A DNA stretch of 64,000 nt from Sialis fuliginosa. Lineage: Eukaryota > Arthropoda > Insecta > Megaloptera > Sialidae. How positions within the stretch are numbered: position 1 is the stretch's first letter; the number at the start of each line of letters is the position of its first letter. Under the pieces are notes generated by a model, which saw nothing but the letters and a program-made list of their open reading frames with translations, made no database searches and was not told where the DNA came from. Of this stretch, positions 25,138-38,700 are shown piece after piece. The translations under genes and the position numbers were made by a program. The stretch spans positions 1,924,501 to 1,988,500 of the forward strand of contig OY540822.1 of the NCBI GenBank assembly GCA_961205875.1, written 5' to 3'.

Positions 25138-27139
25138 CAGTGGCAAAGCGTCCATGAAAGTAGGGGAAGCAGTGCTTCCCTTTCAAAAGGGAAGCACTTT
25201 ATGGGTAAATTAATACAAATCTCTGTTTTCAGTTAATAAATAATTTAAAAATATTATTAAAATATTCATCTTTATGCGCAACTCAAACAATTTAACCAAA
25301 AGTCAAAAATAACATTTAATATTTATTTACACGTTCAATTATAAAACTATAATACCTATACGTCTTATTTTCTTGTATTTTAGTCGATATTTGTCTGACG
25401 AGTTGAAGTTCACTGCAGGAAATTTCACAAAATTTTTTTGAATTTTTGATTTCGTTAAAAGTATGTTTATTGTATAGAAAATGGCGTGAAAAGTTGAAAT
25501 TTTCAAACCACAGGTCTGTATCTCAAACCGTTCTTGAGATATAACCTCTCAAAGTTTCAGTTTTTTCAAAATTTTGAAGAAAAATGGCCATTACTTTTGA
25601 ACGTATGGTCGAAATTGATTTTAATTGATGGATTTGGAATCAGTATGTCAAAATCTGTATAATGATATGTATAATATGTTACATTTCAAAATCGTATTAG
25701 GTAGGCAATTGATGATACACCGGTGTCCTACGACCCCCGACCCTTTGACCTAGCAATCTACGCTGTTACTTCTGCTACTTAGTAACAGAGGGCACGAGTG
25801 CGTAGTTCAAGAGACTATTTGTTCAGGTGAGGTACGTACGCGCAGATTTTTAAGACCGGAAGGACAGAAAGAGAAGTGGGCACGTTTTTGCTTTTGACTT
25901 CGGAGGTGGTGGATCCGTTGAAATGTTTAATTAAATTTGTATGTTAAGAAAAATATATTTCGCTTATCGGAAAGTTTTTCTTGGTTTTTTGGAACAGTGA
26001 TCGCTGTGTGAAGTGCTAAAACTCCTTGTGGGTGACTCCAGGAGAGTATTGGTGAAGTTCTGGGTAGTATAGGTCTCCATGTTTGGAGGGCCCTATCCCC
26101 AAACCGTGTCGACGGATTTGAGCTTATACTCAAAAGGGTTACTCAATTTAAAGAGGAAGGTTTTCTGGTACTGGAGGAGAGTTCAGTAACTCCTGTGGAC
26201 GCTAAGGCGGATTTACGGGACCGGCAGCAACTGAGCGCGCGACCACCAAGTAAGGTGTAAGAGACTAAAGTTTGTACCACGTGAATGTTTGAACTAGCAT
26301 ACTATTATTCTTAATTTTTGTTAAATAATCATCACACATACCTCCATCTCACCTACGGTATAAAGCTTCTTATTATAGTCATAAAGTAAAAAGGCATTTT
26401 TTTTTACCCTTTGGTATTTTTCGGGGTAACCCAGTAAAAAAATACATGGCGCCCAAACATTTTATTTAAAACTGTAAATAAATAAAATTATGATATTAAG
26501 TTTCGGCTCTATTAATTTCACGACCCTCACCCGAACCACCCAACCTCCGCCTGAGCTAGGGGACAACGTGATAGTTCTATTGAAAAGTGTAGCAAATACC
26601 TTAAAACTCGAAAAAAAAAATTTCGCGAAAAATCATCGATTTTTGACTAAAATTTTTTTGTCGGATTTTAAAGTATTATACATGTCGTTATATAGATTCT
26701 GACACACTCATTTCAAATCTGTCAAGTAAAATCAATTCCGACCACCCATTCAAAAGTTATGGCCTTTTTTCACCAAAAATTTGAAAAAACTAAAACTTTG
26801 AGAGGCTAAATCTCAAGAATGGTTTGAGATACAGACCTGCGATTTGAAAATGTCAACTTTTCACGCCATTTTCTATACAATAAACATACTTTTAACGATA
26901 TCAAAAATTCTAAATTTTTTAGTGAAATTTCCTGCAGTGAACTTCAACTCGTCATACAAATATCGACTAAAATACAAGAAAATAAGACGTAGAATTATTT
27001 AGTTACTATATAAATATATAGGAATTTATTTAATAAAGTAAAAGCTTGAACTAAAGCTGTTTCATAACTAGTTTTTTTTGTTAATAGGAGGGGGAGGATT
27101 GACAAAACATGCTTCCCTTTTAAAAATTTCACACCACTG
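25138..27139. mobile_element. 2.0-kb hAT element with 8-bp TSD TGTTCTAT
   Basis: Left end CAGTGGCAAAGCG, right end CAGTGGTGTGAAA on the opposite strand; TGTTCTAT flanks both (25130-25137, 27140-27147). Just inside lie GGGAAGCAGTGCTTCCCTTT on the left and GCTTCCCTTTTAAA on the right. Internally, arms at about 25370-25660 and 26690-26990 form a foldback. The centre (about 25700-26600) is less AT-rich but has no convincing coding frame. Confidence 0.85.
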
Positions 27140-27147
27140 TGTTCTAT

Positions 27148-27988
27148 CTTCTTCGAAATCTATGAATCCATATTTTGAGTTGAAGTTTTGATCAGCTGAC
27201 ATCAATAAATTGTTTTTTCTCTAAAAAATATTTGTAATTATTGTAATTGTAAATGGTTAATTATCTACTACCTATTTATGAAAATTTGTAACCTATTTTA
27301 AGAAGAGGTGAAATTTGATATTACTATTGCTTGTAAACAAACATGAAATATTTCCAGAAATCAAAAATTCATTGAATATTTGTAATAGATGTTAAAAATT
27401 TACTGACGGTAAGTTTTCTTTGTTAAAAAAACATAAAAATATACCCATTGAAGTTTATAAAATTAATTATAATTAGTATGTAAAATTTAATGCAAAATTT
27501 TTATATATGATAAAATATTATATCCCTGTAAAATCAAATAATTTAATCGTGAGGAAGTAAACGATTAGTTTTCGAAAAATACGATATAACGATTATTATT
27601 TTTTTGTAATAATTTTTATATATTTTGTATTAGAGTTGGAGCAATTTCAAATAAATGAGGAGCATTAAATGAACAAAATTTTTTTAAATTACCACTAGTC
27701 CGTGCAAACTTCCTTACGATATTAATTTAGAAATGGTTAATAACAAAACAAAATTAAAAATTATTGGTATTTAATATTTTTGCGGGAATAATATTTTTAT
27801 AATCGTAGTTATTAGGAAACTAACATCAAAAAAATATATGTTTGCATTTTATAAAGAAACAATTCTTACAAAATGCTAATTCAAAATTTTCAGTATTTAC
27901 CAATATAGTTGGCCCTGTAGTCCGGGTGGTAGCAAAATGCATACCTTATAAGGCTAACGAAAAATACAGGTTTGGGGTAATAGTATAT
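27148..27988. other. AT-rich noncoding interval
   Basis: No gene, repeat pair or RNA gene recognised. Confidence 0.5.
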
Positions 27989-27992
27989 TTAA

Positions 27993-28502
27993 AGGCCCTT
28001 TTAGTTCTCAATTCAGTTTCAGTCGAACTGTCGGTTTTTCTATGTGTGTATCCGGGAATTTACACGATCCGTTCAGTTCCCAGTCCTTTCAGTTCTCTGT
28101 TCAGTCCGAATTACGCTTTCAAAGTGTACTTGTGTTTCTCGTTCAAAGTGTACAAACACATTGTATATACTGTTCAAAAGTGAACATGTGATAATGGAAC
28201 AATTTATGGATGAAAATGTCTCATTGCAGTAGCCTTAGCTTTGGTGCTGAAGAAACCACGAAAGAAAAGAAGCCAATGGAGTAAAACTTGGTACCTTAAA
28301 AGAAATTCATTGTCGCATGTAAATTTAATTAATGAACTTCTCTTAGACCCATGTACACTGAAACAAACTTTCAAGAAAACTAACATGAGCCAACGAACTA
28401 AGGCAGGACTGTCTCCGTTTCAGTTCTCCTGTCTGTTTTTAGTTTTTACACATAGGAAAAACAGACAGTTCGACTGAAACTGGGACTGAACTAACAAGGC
28501 CT
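27993..28502. mobile_element. 510-bp TTAA-flanked element, about 60-bp TIRs
   Basis: Inverted ends begin AGGCC and share CAGTTTCAGTCGAACTGTC. TTAA lies immediately outside both (27989-27992, 28503-28506). TTAA is the target of piggyBac and Kolobok elements, but a TTA (Harbinger) reading offset by one base cannot be excluded, and the internal fragment favours Harbinger. Confidence 0.65.
28241..28350 (+). pseudogene. Possible N-terminal fragment of a HARBI1/PIF-Harbinger nuclease
   Basis: The frame reads KKPRKKRSQWSKTWYLKRNS followed by LINELLLDP. This resembles the start of Harbinger nucleases (basic stretch, W..p...R...G.y..L..EL..D). After LLLDP the similarity stops. It sits inside a TIR-bounded element, which would fit a MITE derived by internal deletion of an autonomous Harbinger element. 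The match is short. Confidence 0.35.
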
Positions 28503-28506
28503 TTAA

Positions 28507-31500
28507 GTAGATAAAGGAAACGTCGGTCGACCGTCCTGTATCTTGGAACATTTTGCATAGTGAAGGGGGAAATACCCCTGCGGAAGAGCAAACTTACCTC
28601 ATCTCGTATTATCAATTAGATGAAACTGTTTTCATACCTGTTTGTCGGCCAGCTTGAATCCTGATAGTTTTTTCAGTCTGACCGATTTTACTTGAAAAAT
28701 ACTTAGTCATCGTATTAAGATTTCACCTCAGAAAAATTTCCAGCAAACTAGATTTTTGTATACATCTTTATTTTGTCATGAATGTCAAATATGTCCATCG
28801 ATATTGCGCTTCTGTCACGAGTTTTCGTGGTCAAAGATCATCAAAAATCACTTCTTCGTCGATAACTCCGTTTCTATTGATCGGACAGTAAAAATAGTTA
28901 TTATAAAATATGTAGATTACAAAATTCTCAACAAAAAGGTTCTATGCATTATTTTTGTACAAGCAGACGTTTTGCAAATAACTTAGTGCACAGTTTTGAA
29001 ACATTAACAATTAAAATACAAAACAAGACGGTTTTTTGTAAAACTGAGCAACATTTTATTTTAAAGGTCTTTTTGATGTTTTTTTTAGATAGTTTTTTCT
29101 TCAAATATTTAATTTTATACTTTCTAAGATATTGTTGCATTTGTACAACAATAATTTTATTAATTGCACTTATGTACATCTCGTATCTCACTAGATCATC
29201 TCAGTTTCCAGCATCACACAGACACTGCACACACTCGTCAAGGACCGCTCGCGCTGCTTCAACAGACACACTTACTCAGCACTTCTCAAACTGTGACTCT
29301 TGAAACTTATTTTTCTTCTGAATACTGATTTTGATGTCCAGATGATTTTTGTTTTTATTTAACAACTAGCTGATAGAACCCGGTGAAAGACATAAGGTAG
29401 ATAGTCTCTAATGTTTTCGTTTGTATATTATTAAGTTAGTAATTGCCAAAATTTAGTCTAAATAACAAATGGTTAATATTGAAAATCGATAACACATATT
29501 AAGGATGTATGGCAGGTACAGTCCGAGTCAAAAATGTTAATTAAAAAAAATAACTTTGAAACAATGTGGTAAAACTTTCTGAAAAGTGTGGGTACTTTTG
29601 ATTTATAATGGAATAATTTCTCCAAATTTCAGCTATTTCTTGGTTAAATTAGATGCCTGCCATACATCCTTAATAAAAACCCGTTTATCAAATTTCATAA
29701 TTGTATCACAAAAAAAAATATAGGAAATATAGAATTATAGTTTCAATAATAAAATTGTATTAATATTAATCAAAATATACGTATATACATCATTATAATC
29801 TAATATTCAAGTCTGAGAATAATAAACTTAATCACTAATTGTGAGTCAACTCTAGTTGGATCAGCAGCTCTCTGAATAGGCAGAAAGGGGCTAACTATCA
29901 GCTTATTAAAACAGATTTTATTTCAAATACAATATGAATCCGTGACTTTTGGGACACTTATATACTGTTATTACATTAGCCGATTTTTCACGAATTCACG
30001 ATTTTGATGGAATTACCCATTTTGACCTTCCTTGAATCCATTCTGACTATCGCCATGGTATCTGTGTGTATCTGTCTGTCGGTCTGTAGAGGCTGTAACT
30101 CAAATACGACAAATCGTAGAAGGGTGAAAGTTTATATTTAAAATTATTTTTTTCGTCTCGGGAAGAAAAACCTCCTATTAATGAAAACGAAAATTCAACC
30201 GAAAACCTTTGTTTACTCTGATAGTTTTTAAATTTATTATTTTTGAAATGGTGTGAATTACAGAAAAATACATTAGAAAATAGTTATAGAGAATATTAAA
30301 AAATAATAAAATTTTAAAGAAATAATTTATATTACTGTTGTAGGTGTCATGGGACTTTCTAATACGTATTACTGAGAGTGAACAGTGTACGTGTTTCCAA
30401 TTATATGAAAAAAAGTTGCCATAGGTATCATTGGACTTTCTTATACCGTTGTACTAACAATAAGTGTAAAGTATATGTACAATTAATTATGTAAAAAACA
30501 ATCTTTCTAGCTAAATCATAAATGGTAGAAAAAATGTATGAGATATAAATTATATGGTAACTAAATTATAATATACTCTACAATTTTTGTTTAAAATATT
30601 TTTATCTTATTCGCACAGTATCAAATATAATTTGAAAATTCCAAAATTAACAAGAGTTAAAATCCGTTTTCGGTTTAGTGATCGTTTTATTTACTATACA
30701 ATTTATATTCTATTAATTTTATTCTCCTCTTTATTAGTTCGCTAGAAATATTTTGTAGTAAAATTAGAAACACTGTTAACTTTCAGTATTACGTATAAGA
30801 ACGTCCCGTCGCAGCTTTTTTTTATATTTTGTTTATACAGTAGGCCAAGTGCAAAGTATTTAGGAGTAGAAAAACAATTACTGGATATCTGGCCTAATAA
30901 ACAAAATAACATTAATTTATAACATTTTTTTTATCAAAAATCAAAAAAAACCTTGGCCCACGATCAGACTATGGTTAAAAATTTTATAATTTGTAAAATT
31001 ATTACTGAGTATATTTGAGTGAAAAAAAAGTGACGTTTATATATTTAAAAAAAAAACTTTTTTTAATTCAAATTGAAAAAAAAATTCAAAAACGTGAATT
31101 CATATTTTTTTATTTGAAAGTACAATTCAAGATGAAAAAAATGGTGTACAGTTTTTTATACGAGTATATTTATATTTTTCAAAAAGTTATGGTAATTAAA
31201 CAATATATGGACGATTTTTGAAAAAATCATAACTCCTAACAAAGAAAAAAATCATGAGTTCTACTATACAGTATATGTTGCAAAATAATGAGCCAAATAA
31301 AAAATGGCCAGAGTCATAAGCTAGCTGATTTGGCATGGAATATTGCAAATATAAGTGAATAAAATGTGTATACTTATATATAATATCTGATTATTAGACT
31401 CTTATATTGAATTTAATTACAATTAATAACAATATTCTACTCCCTACTACATTCAAACGACATGCTACACAGGTTTCTATAAATGATACATATTTACAAA

Positions 31501-31548
31501 CTACTGCACCGGTTTCAATATCTGAATGCCCACGCTGAATGTAGAGCT
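28507..31548. other. AT-rich intergenic region with dispersed repeats
   Basis: 29985-30200 is a copy of the dispersed repeat with CTTGAATCCATTCTGACTAT and a GTCTGTCGGTCTGTAG run. 30343-30490 is a diverged roughly 75-bp duplication (ATGGGACTTTCTAATAC / ATTGGACTTTCTTATAC). Downstream of the NACHT gene stop, an ATTAAA on the minus strand (31412-31417) is a possible polyadenylation signal. No other gene seen. Confidence 0.55.
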
Positions 31549-34500
31549 CTAACATTTAATTGACATATTATAACCAAGTAGGAGAATGCTAGCTATTTGA
31601 TCATGTAATTGATTTATATAACTTGTTACTCTAACTTCGAATCTAGTATCACTATCACTGTTAGTAGTAACAGAGACAGTGGTATTAGTTCTGTCACTGT
31701 AACTGTCACTGTCACTGTCACTATCACCGTAGTCATACAGCTCATTCCCGTGCCGTAACAACAATTGTACTAGTTTGTAATTACCCGTTTTATACGCTAC
31801 TTGTAAAACTCGATCACCACAAACATCACTAATATTAACATCCGCACCTCGCTCTAATAACTCTCTTAATATATTTCTGTGATTACCCATAACAACATGA
31901 TGGAGAGCTGTTTCACCAAATAATGTGTTAACTGTGTTCAATTCTGCTCCTCTGTCTAATAGTACACGCACTACGTCTGCATGACCCCGGTAAGCAGCAA
32001 CATGTAGTATTGTATTACCAAATGTGTTAACTGTATTTACATCCATACCTCTATCTAACAGCTCATGCACTACGCCAGCGTGACCCCGGAAGGCAGCAAC
32101 ATGTAGAAAAGTATTACCAAATTTAGTAACTATGTTTACATCTACCCCCCTGTTTAATATTTCACGCACTACGTCTACATGACCCTGGTAGACACCAACA
32201 TGTAGAACAGTTTTACCTAATGTGTTAGCTGTATTTACATCTGTCTCTATGTCTAATAGTATACGCACTATGTCTGCGTGACCCTGGTAGGCAGCAACGA
32301 ACAGTGGCGTTACATTATTTTGATTAATTACATTCACATCCATACCTCTGTCTAATAACTCATGTACTACGTTTGTGTAACCCTGGTAGGCAGCTAAATG
32401 TAGAACTGTACTATCATCGTCAGAAATACGCATGTTCATATCTGCACCTCGCTCCAATAACTCACGCACTATGTCTGTGTGGCCAAAAGCGACAGCAGTT
32501 TGTAGAAGTGTGCCACTTTTTGTAATAACTTGATTCACATTCATCCCTGTATCTAAATACAGTCTCATTATGTCTGTGTGACCATTAGCAACAGCATTAA
32601 ATAAAGGTGTTCCACCACGTTTATCGAGTACGTTCATATCCAAACCTTTTTCAAAAAACACACGTATAGTGTCTGTGCTACCCCACACAGCAGCCCAATT
32701 TATAGGTGTTAAACCCAATATATCAGCTGTGTTAACAGCACCTTTATCTAGCAGCATACGAACAATCTCTGAGTGATTAGTAAATGCAGCATCATGTAGA
32801 GCTTTTCTACCTACGCGGTTACCATTACCGAACAAGTATTGGAATGATTTACTGTATTTATTTATATTTTGCTCAACACAATAATTTACAAGCTGTTTTA
32901 CAACTTTTATGTGACCTTTTTGTACTGCAACTGCAAGTGGTATTTCGTCATTTGACGTATAAGAAAGCATATATTCTATTATACTGCGATTATCTTCAAA
33001 ACATTTGAATATAAAACATACTGTTCCTGAATTATTCTCATTTGCAGCTAAGAATAAAATACTTAATAAAGGATCATTTACATTAACATATAACCATCCA
33101 AATTTTGTATCTTTATTTTTATAAATTTCAGAAATGTATACCTTTGTTTCATCAGTAAGTATTTTGGTTTGAATGTAACTATCTATACATTTTCTTAATA
33201 CTGTTAATTCACTATTTATCAATACATTTTTAAATAACAATTTAATAACTTCTTTTTCATGAAAGTTTTTTTCAATATAGTTTGCTACAAAATATTCCGC
33301 GAATGTCCTGTGGATGAATTCTGCTCTTTGATATCTTATTTGTGTAATTATACCTATTTTTATTATTTGATCTTTGAAGTCATCTTCAATTTGTTCTTTT
33401 GTTACTTCTTCACCAAAGAGTAATTTCAGTGCTAATATTTCATGATTTTTCTGATGAATTTTTTGTAACATTATTTCATCGATTTTAATAGATGGATTTG
33501 TTCCATCTTGCTTCTTTTTTTCTATTGAGTAGATTTGATACTTTTGGTTAACAAATTTGTTGAATAAATCTGGAAAATTTAATATTTCTTCAATTTTTAA
33601 TTCCTCGCCAATCGAATTGTTCAGCATCTCGGTTAGAATTCTCAATAGAAGAGGGATACATATAATTTGTTGTAAATTATATATTTTATTAATTTCTGTT
33701 ATTAATTTCTCGACATCTATATTTTTTGTTTGTAGTATTTTACTCATATATGATAGTTGATCTTCTTTATTGAACGGCTTTATTGATAATGAAAACGGTA
33801 CTTCTTCTAGACTGTCTCTTATTGTTAGTTCCGGCCTTGTCGTTATAAACAACTTGATAAATTTTATTTCGTTTAGTGATTTAATAAAATTAAATACAAT
33901 GTATTTATAATCCGGACAAATTTCATCAAATCCGTCCAGTAACAAAAATATTTTATTTCTATTTGCCACTGTAAATCTTAAAACATTCTCTGAAAGTTTA
34001 GAAGGTTTTACTTGAACTAATAATTTATCCTTTAAGAAAGCAACTGAGTCTTCTGGATTATTAAATTCAGGATTTTCATTAAAGACCTTAGTGTGGTCGT
34101 TAAGATTTAATCGGATAATTATATCAGTTGGGTAAATCTTTTGTAGATTATTAAATACACTACTGAGAAGTAGAGACTTACCCATTCCTGGACCATCGGA
34201 TATTAATATTGTTGTATTATGTGCGCTGAATAATTTATTTTCGTTTAAGATATTGTTATCAGAAGATTTATCGATTCCAAATATTTCTTTAAATTCTTCT
34301 GTTTTACTCCAATTTGAACAATACAGCTGCCTCGGAATATAAACATCTAATTTATTGATGCCAGGACGGTTAAACTGTATGTTTAAATTCTTATAATCAT
34401 CAACAAGGAAATACGTTAAAATATCTTCTGTTATTACTTCACTCAATTTCTCAATTTGTTCTTTTGTTAAAAAACTGGATTCTACATCAAGAATTTCAGC

Positions 34501-35744
34501 GAAACTGGACATTTGACCATTAAAAGATACGCATTTTTTTCCTAAAACATATTGTTTAGAGTCGTTAGATAAATGTTGGAATGTGTTTTCGTTATCTTCA
34601 TAAACTGGATGACAATTTTTCAATTCGGGTAAGTTTTGTTCTTTTGGAATTATAATGATGTATTTTTGTCCATCCTTTTTTAGAATATATTCTAATATTT
34701 CCAACTGGTCATCTGGTTTGACAACAATTATTAAGAGGTTAAACGAAGTTGCTGTTTTTATATCAGCCACTTGCTTAATGCTGTACACATGTTTCATAGT
34801 GAATTTTTTTATATCACATTTCTCTTCCCTCAATTTTTTTATTATTTGACAAATTTTGTGGAGGGTAAATTCAGAATTTTCAAATTTGATAGGAAATATA
34901 ATATAATCTGATTTTAAAAAATCGTACAATGGTATACTACTTTCAAAATCTAGTTTACTTTCTTCGTATTTACTATCACAAACTGATTGAATGTCTATTT
35001 CAGTAGTTTTAAATAACTCTGCTATTTCGTCTGATGTTATTTTTTTTTTATTATATAATGAAACATCCAGCATATTGTATAATTCATCCCATATTTGTGT
35101 TGTTGCTTTAGGTAAAATATTTTCTATTTTCTTTTTTACAAGACATTTATTCTCGTCATTGACAACAAATAACAGCTTATTCAGGAAGTTTCTCCACTCT
35201 TCTTTTGACACATTTGTGTTTTCAAAAAGTATATCAACGTTTTCTTCTTTTGTAAATTTGTACTGAAATTCAGTATCAAAAACAGGAATGAAAAATACAT
35301 TAGAAGAATGTAAACTTGTATTTGTTTTGTGACATTTCTGTAAGTAACCATCTTTTTGAATATCTAATGAGGCATTCGTGTATATGACGTATAAACTATT
35401 TTCAATATTTGGAATTTTTTTTTTTTTAAGAAAGTTTTTTAAGCTAAAAGTTTCTTTTTTTCCGTCGAACAGAAGATTGCTTGTCTTGATCGGGTTTTCG
35501 GATTTCTTGTTTTTTATTTGTATGAGTAGACGTGTCCAAGGTTCACTTTGGTTGTTTCTATACTCGTACACTAAATCATCAAACATACCAGCCTCTTTGT
35601 CCTCTTGGTGTAATATGTACTCATAGTTAGGATTCTCTTGTTTTAGTTGATACCCCTTCAAACACAGAGACATCGCCACGTGGTAGTGATAGTCGATTCC
35701 CCTTTTATTACCTTCAATGCCTCTATCCTTTGCAGTTTGTTTCT
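31549..35744 (-). CDS. Candidate nuclease-NACHT-ankyrin STAND protein, main exon
   Basis: A single exon of about 1,400 codons with no interruption; numbering is for the 1,427-residue frame opening at 35832. Residues about 36-180 look like a PD-(D/E)XK nuclease: E77, then FDD at 84-86, then QIK at 105-107. About 310-500 is a linker region. The NACHT ATPase has Walker A GPGMGKS (547-553), Walker B LLLDGFDE (630-637) and sensor FITTRPE (662-668), followed by a helical part with EFIHRTFAEYF (838-848). Twelve ankyrin repeats run from about 964 to 1370, then a Ser/Asp repeat and a short tail. This is the layout of innate immune STAND sensors: effector, switch, ligand-sensing repeats; function is inferred. 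The first 12 codons of the long frame come from a transposon end, so the true start is probably a separate exon at 39552-39588, joined at E30 (acceptor TTACACAG, exon starting at 35744). The spliced protein would be 1,410 residues. Confidence 0.85.
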
Positions 35745-35797
35745 CTGTGTAACAAGTTACCACAGTTTTACTATCACGCAAACTAATATTTATAATA

Positions 35798-38700
35798 CAC
35801 TGCTTGTCACAATTAGTGGGACACTTTTTCATTGTAGCACAGTTTTGTTAAAAATTATCTTATTAATATGAAAATTCAGAGAAATCATTAATGTGGTATT
35901 GTTTCAAAGCCCAAAGAGTAACAACTTTGTGCGTGCATCAATAGCGGGTGTAAAACCTTTGAAGGTGTGAAAAAAGGAAAGTGGCAATTTCAAGTATTGA
36001 AAAAAAGTTTAAAAACTGTTTATTTCAAGAGAATGATAAAATTCACATTAATTTTTATACGTAAAACTTATTGAACCCTAAAGGTATTAAGTATTTTTTT
36101 ATATCAATATTTAATTCTATTTATCACCTGAACCTAAATATAGGTCATCAGAAATATATAAAAATATGAAAGAATTTTTTTAAATCTTCAAGAGTTGTTA
36201 GAAATAATCACGATAAATATAAATTTACAATTTCAATAAAATCCGGCAATTTTCAACCAGTTTTCTACCCTTTAATATTCAACCACCTGTGTATTACAAT
36301 TAATTCGAACAACGTAGGTAAAGATAAATTTTTGAAATTTACAAAATAGGTAGTAAACTGTATATACAACGGTAAGTGTGATTTTATAAAAAAATCAATG
36401 AAAGCTCTTATTTGAAGATTTTTGTGAAAATTTTGTGCACCACAATTCACCCCTACGAATGTAGCTACCCTAAATTTAAAAAATATACACTTTTTTAAAA
36501 CATCGTATCTATAAATTCAGCGGAATTTTTTTGTCATCCTTTCAAAAAATAAAAGACCCACATTTGGTCTTTCTTCGCTGGTAAAATTAAAACAATATAC
36601 TATCAGGAACAACCCTTAAAAATTAAATAAATTTTATTTCAATTCATATTGAAAATATCTAGGTATCTATGGACAATTATTGGACAATTTATTAGTTTTT
36701 CATAAGTTTTAAAATAGTTCTGAGACATTGAAATTTACTAAATGGGTAATATGTTATAAGGGTAGGCATCAACCCTTAAAAACAAAACTACACCCGATAA
36801 TAGGGTTGTAAATTGAATTCAATTGCGATATACATATATTTTATAAAAAATTAATGAAAGCTATTATTTGAAGACTTTTTTGAAAATTTTGTGCACCACA
36901 ATTCACCCCTACGGATATAGCTATCCTTAATTTAAAAAAAATATACACTTTTTTAAAATATCGCATCTAGACAATCCGTGGAATTTTTGTTTCATCCTTT
37001 CGTAATATAAAAGGTACACATTTTGTCTTTCATTGCAGGTAAAATTAAAACAATACATTATCAGAAACGTCTCAGAATGATATAATTTGAACCAAACTTA
37101 TGGAAAACTAATAAGTTGTCCAATAATTGTCCATAGATACCTAGATATTTTTAATATGAATTGAAATAAAATTTATTTAATTTTAAGAAATAAGAGTTAA
37201 GGGTTGTTCCTGATAGTGTATTGTTTTAATTTTACCAGTGAAAAAAAACCAAATGTCGGTCTTTTATTTTTTGAAAGGATGACAAAAAAATTCCGCTGAA
37301 TTTCTAGATACGATGTTTTAAAAAAAAGTGTAATTTTTTAAAATTAAGGGTAGCTACGTCCGTGGGGGTAAATTAGGATGCACACAATTTTTACATAAAT
37401 ATCCATTTAATAGCGTTAATTTATTTTTCATATAAATATACTTGAATAAATTGTGTAACCCTATTTTTCTAGATAGTGTTGTTTATAAGGGTTGATACCT
37501 TCCCTTATAATTTATTTTTGATTTTTAACATATGGACCTGTTGTCTATATAGTTTACTATCTATATTATAAATTTCAGGAATTTGTCTTTACCTACGTTG
37601 TTCGAATTAATTGTAATGAAATTGTAAAGGACCCCGCAGTTTTTGATAGGGAAATGGCTTTCAGTCAATCTCTTTGAAACCAACTGGAAAATACATATTC
37701 TCTAAATTATCCCGATTAAAAGTCTCAATGGTCGCAACCGCCTAAGTTCCCGAGGTCTCGCACAAAGAGCTGTTTTGTACCTAATAATGCAATAAAAAAA
37801 TCGATATAGTACAGGACATTTTGAACAAAGAAATTAATTTTTATGTATCGTTTTGTTTATTTAATTTCTAGATATTTATGTTGTTAAAGTTTGCAAGTTC
37901 TAGCAAATTGTTTTATGGATTATAATAAAGTTTTTATAAAACATGTTAAGGTATGTGTAGTGCCGTCAGCGCCAGCTACTAGCGATAGTATTAAAAATAT
38001 TAAATTGTAAAATAAAAACAATAGAAAATTAGTTGTCATAAAAATATAACTTTGATTTGTAACACACTTATGGAACACCTTATATAAATGTAACTATTTT
38101 AAAAATATGCTGCTTGTCTAGCCTGACATTTTTTGTATTTAAAGATTTCTTCCATTTGTTATAATAAATTAAATATTGAACTTGGGAAATCCTGTACTAT
38201 ATCGATTTTTTTATTGCAGTATTAGGAACAAAACAGCTTTTTGCGCGAGACCTCGGGAACTTAGGCGGTTGCGACCATTGAGACTTTTAATCGGGATGAT
38301 TTAGAGAATATTTTCCAGTTGGTTTCAAAAAGATTGACTGAAATCCATTTCCCTATCAAAAACTGCGGGGTCCTTTATATTTATCGTGATTATTTCTAAC
38401 AACCCATGAAGATTTTTAAAAAATCTTTTGTATTTTCCTACATTTCTGTTGACCTAAACATAGGACACGATGACAGGGGATAAATAGAATTAAATTTTAA
38501 TTTAAAAAAACACTTTATACTTTAAGGGTTCAAATAAGTTCTACATATAAAAATTAATGTGAATTTTATCGTTTTCTTAGAATTAATAGTTTTTAAACTT
38601 TTTTTTCAATACTTGAAAATGCCACTTTCCATTTGTCACCCCTTCAAGGGTTGTACACCCGCTATCGAAGTATGTACAAAGTTGTTACTCTTTGGGCTTT

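Noticed and set aside
27842..28232. Overlapping open frames of 60-113 codons
   Set aside because: They run over transposon termini and change frame without conserved motifs.
35745..35832. The ATG at 35832 as the true start of the NACHT-ankyrin protein
   Set aside because: It lies in the terminal repeat of a transposon found elsewhere in the window; the residues it adds do not belong to the protein family.
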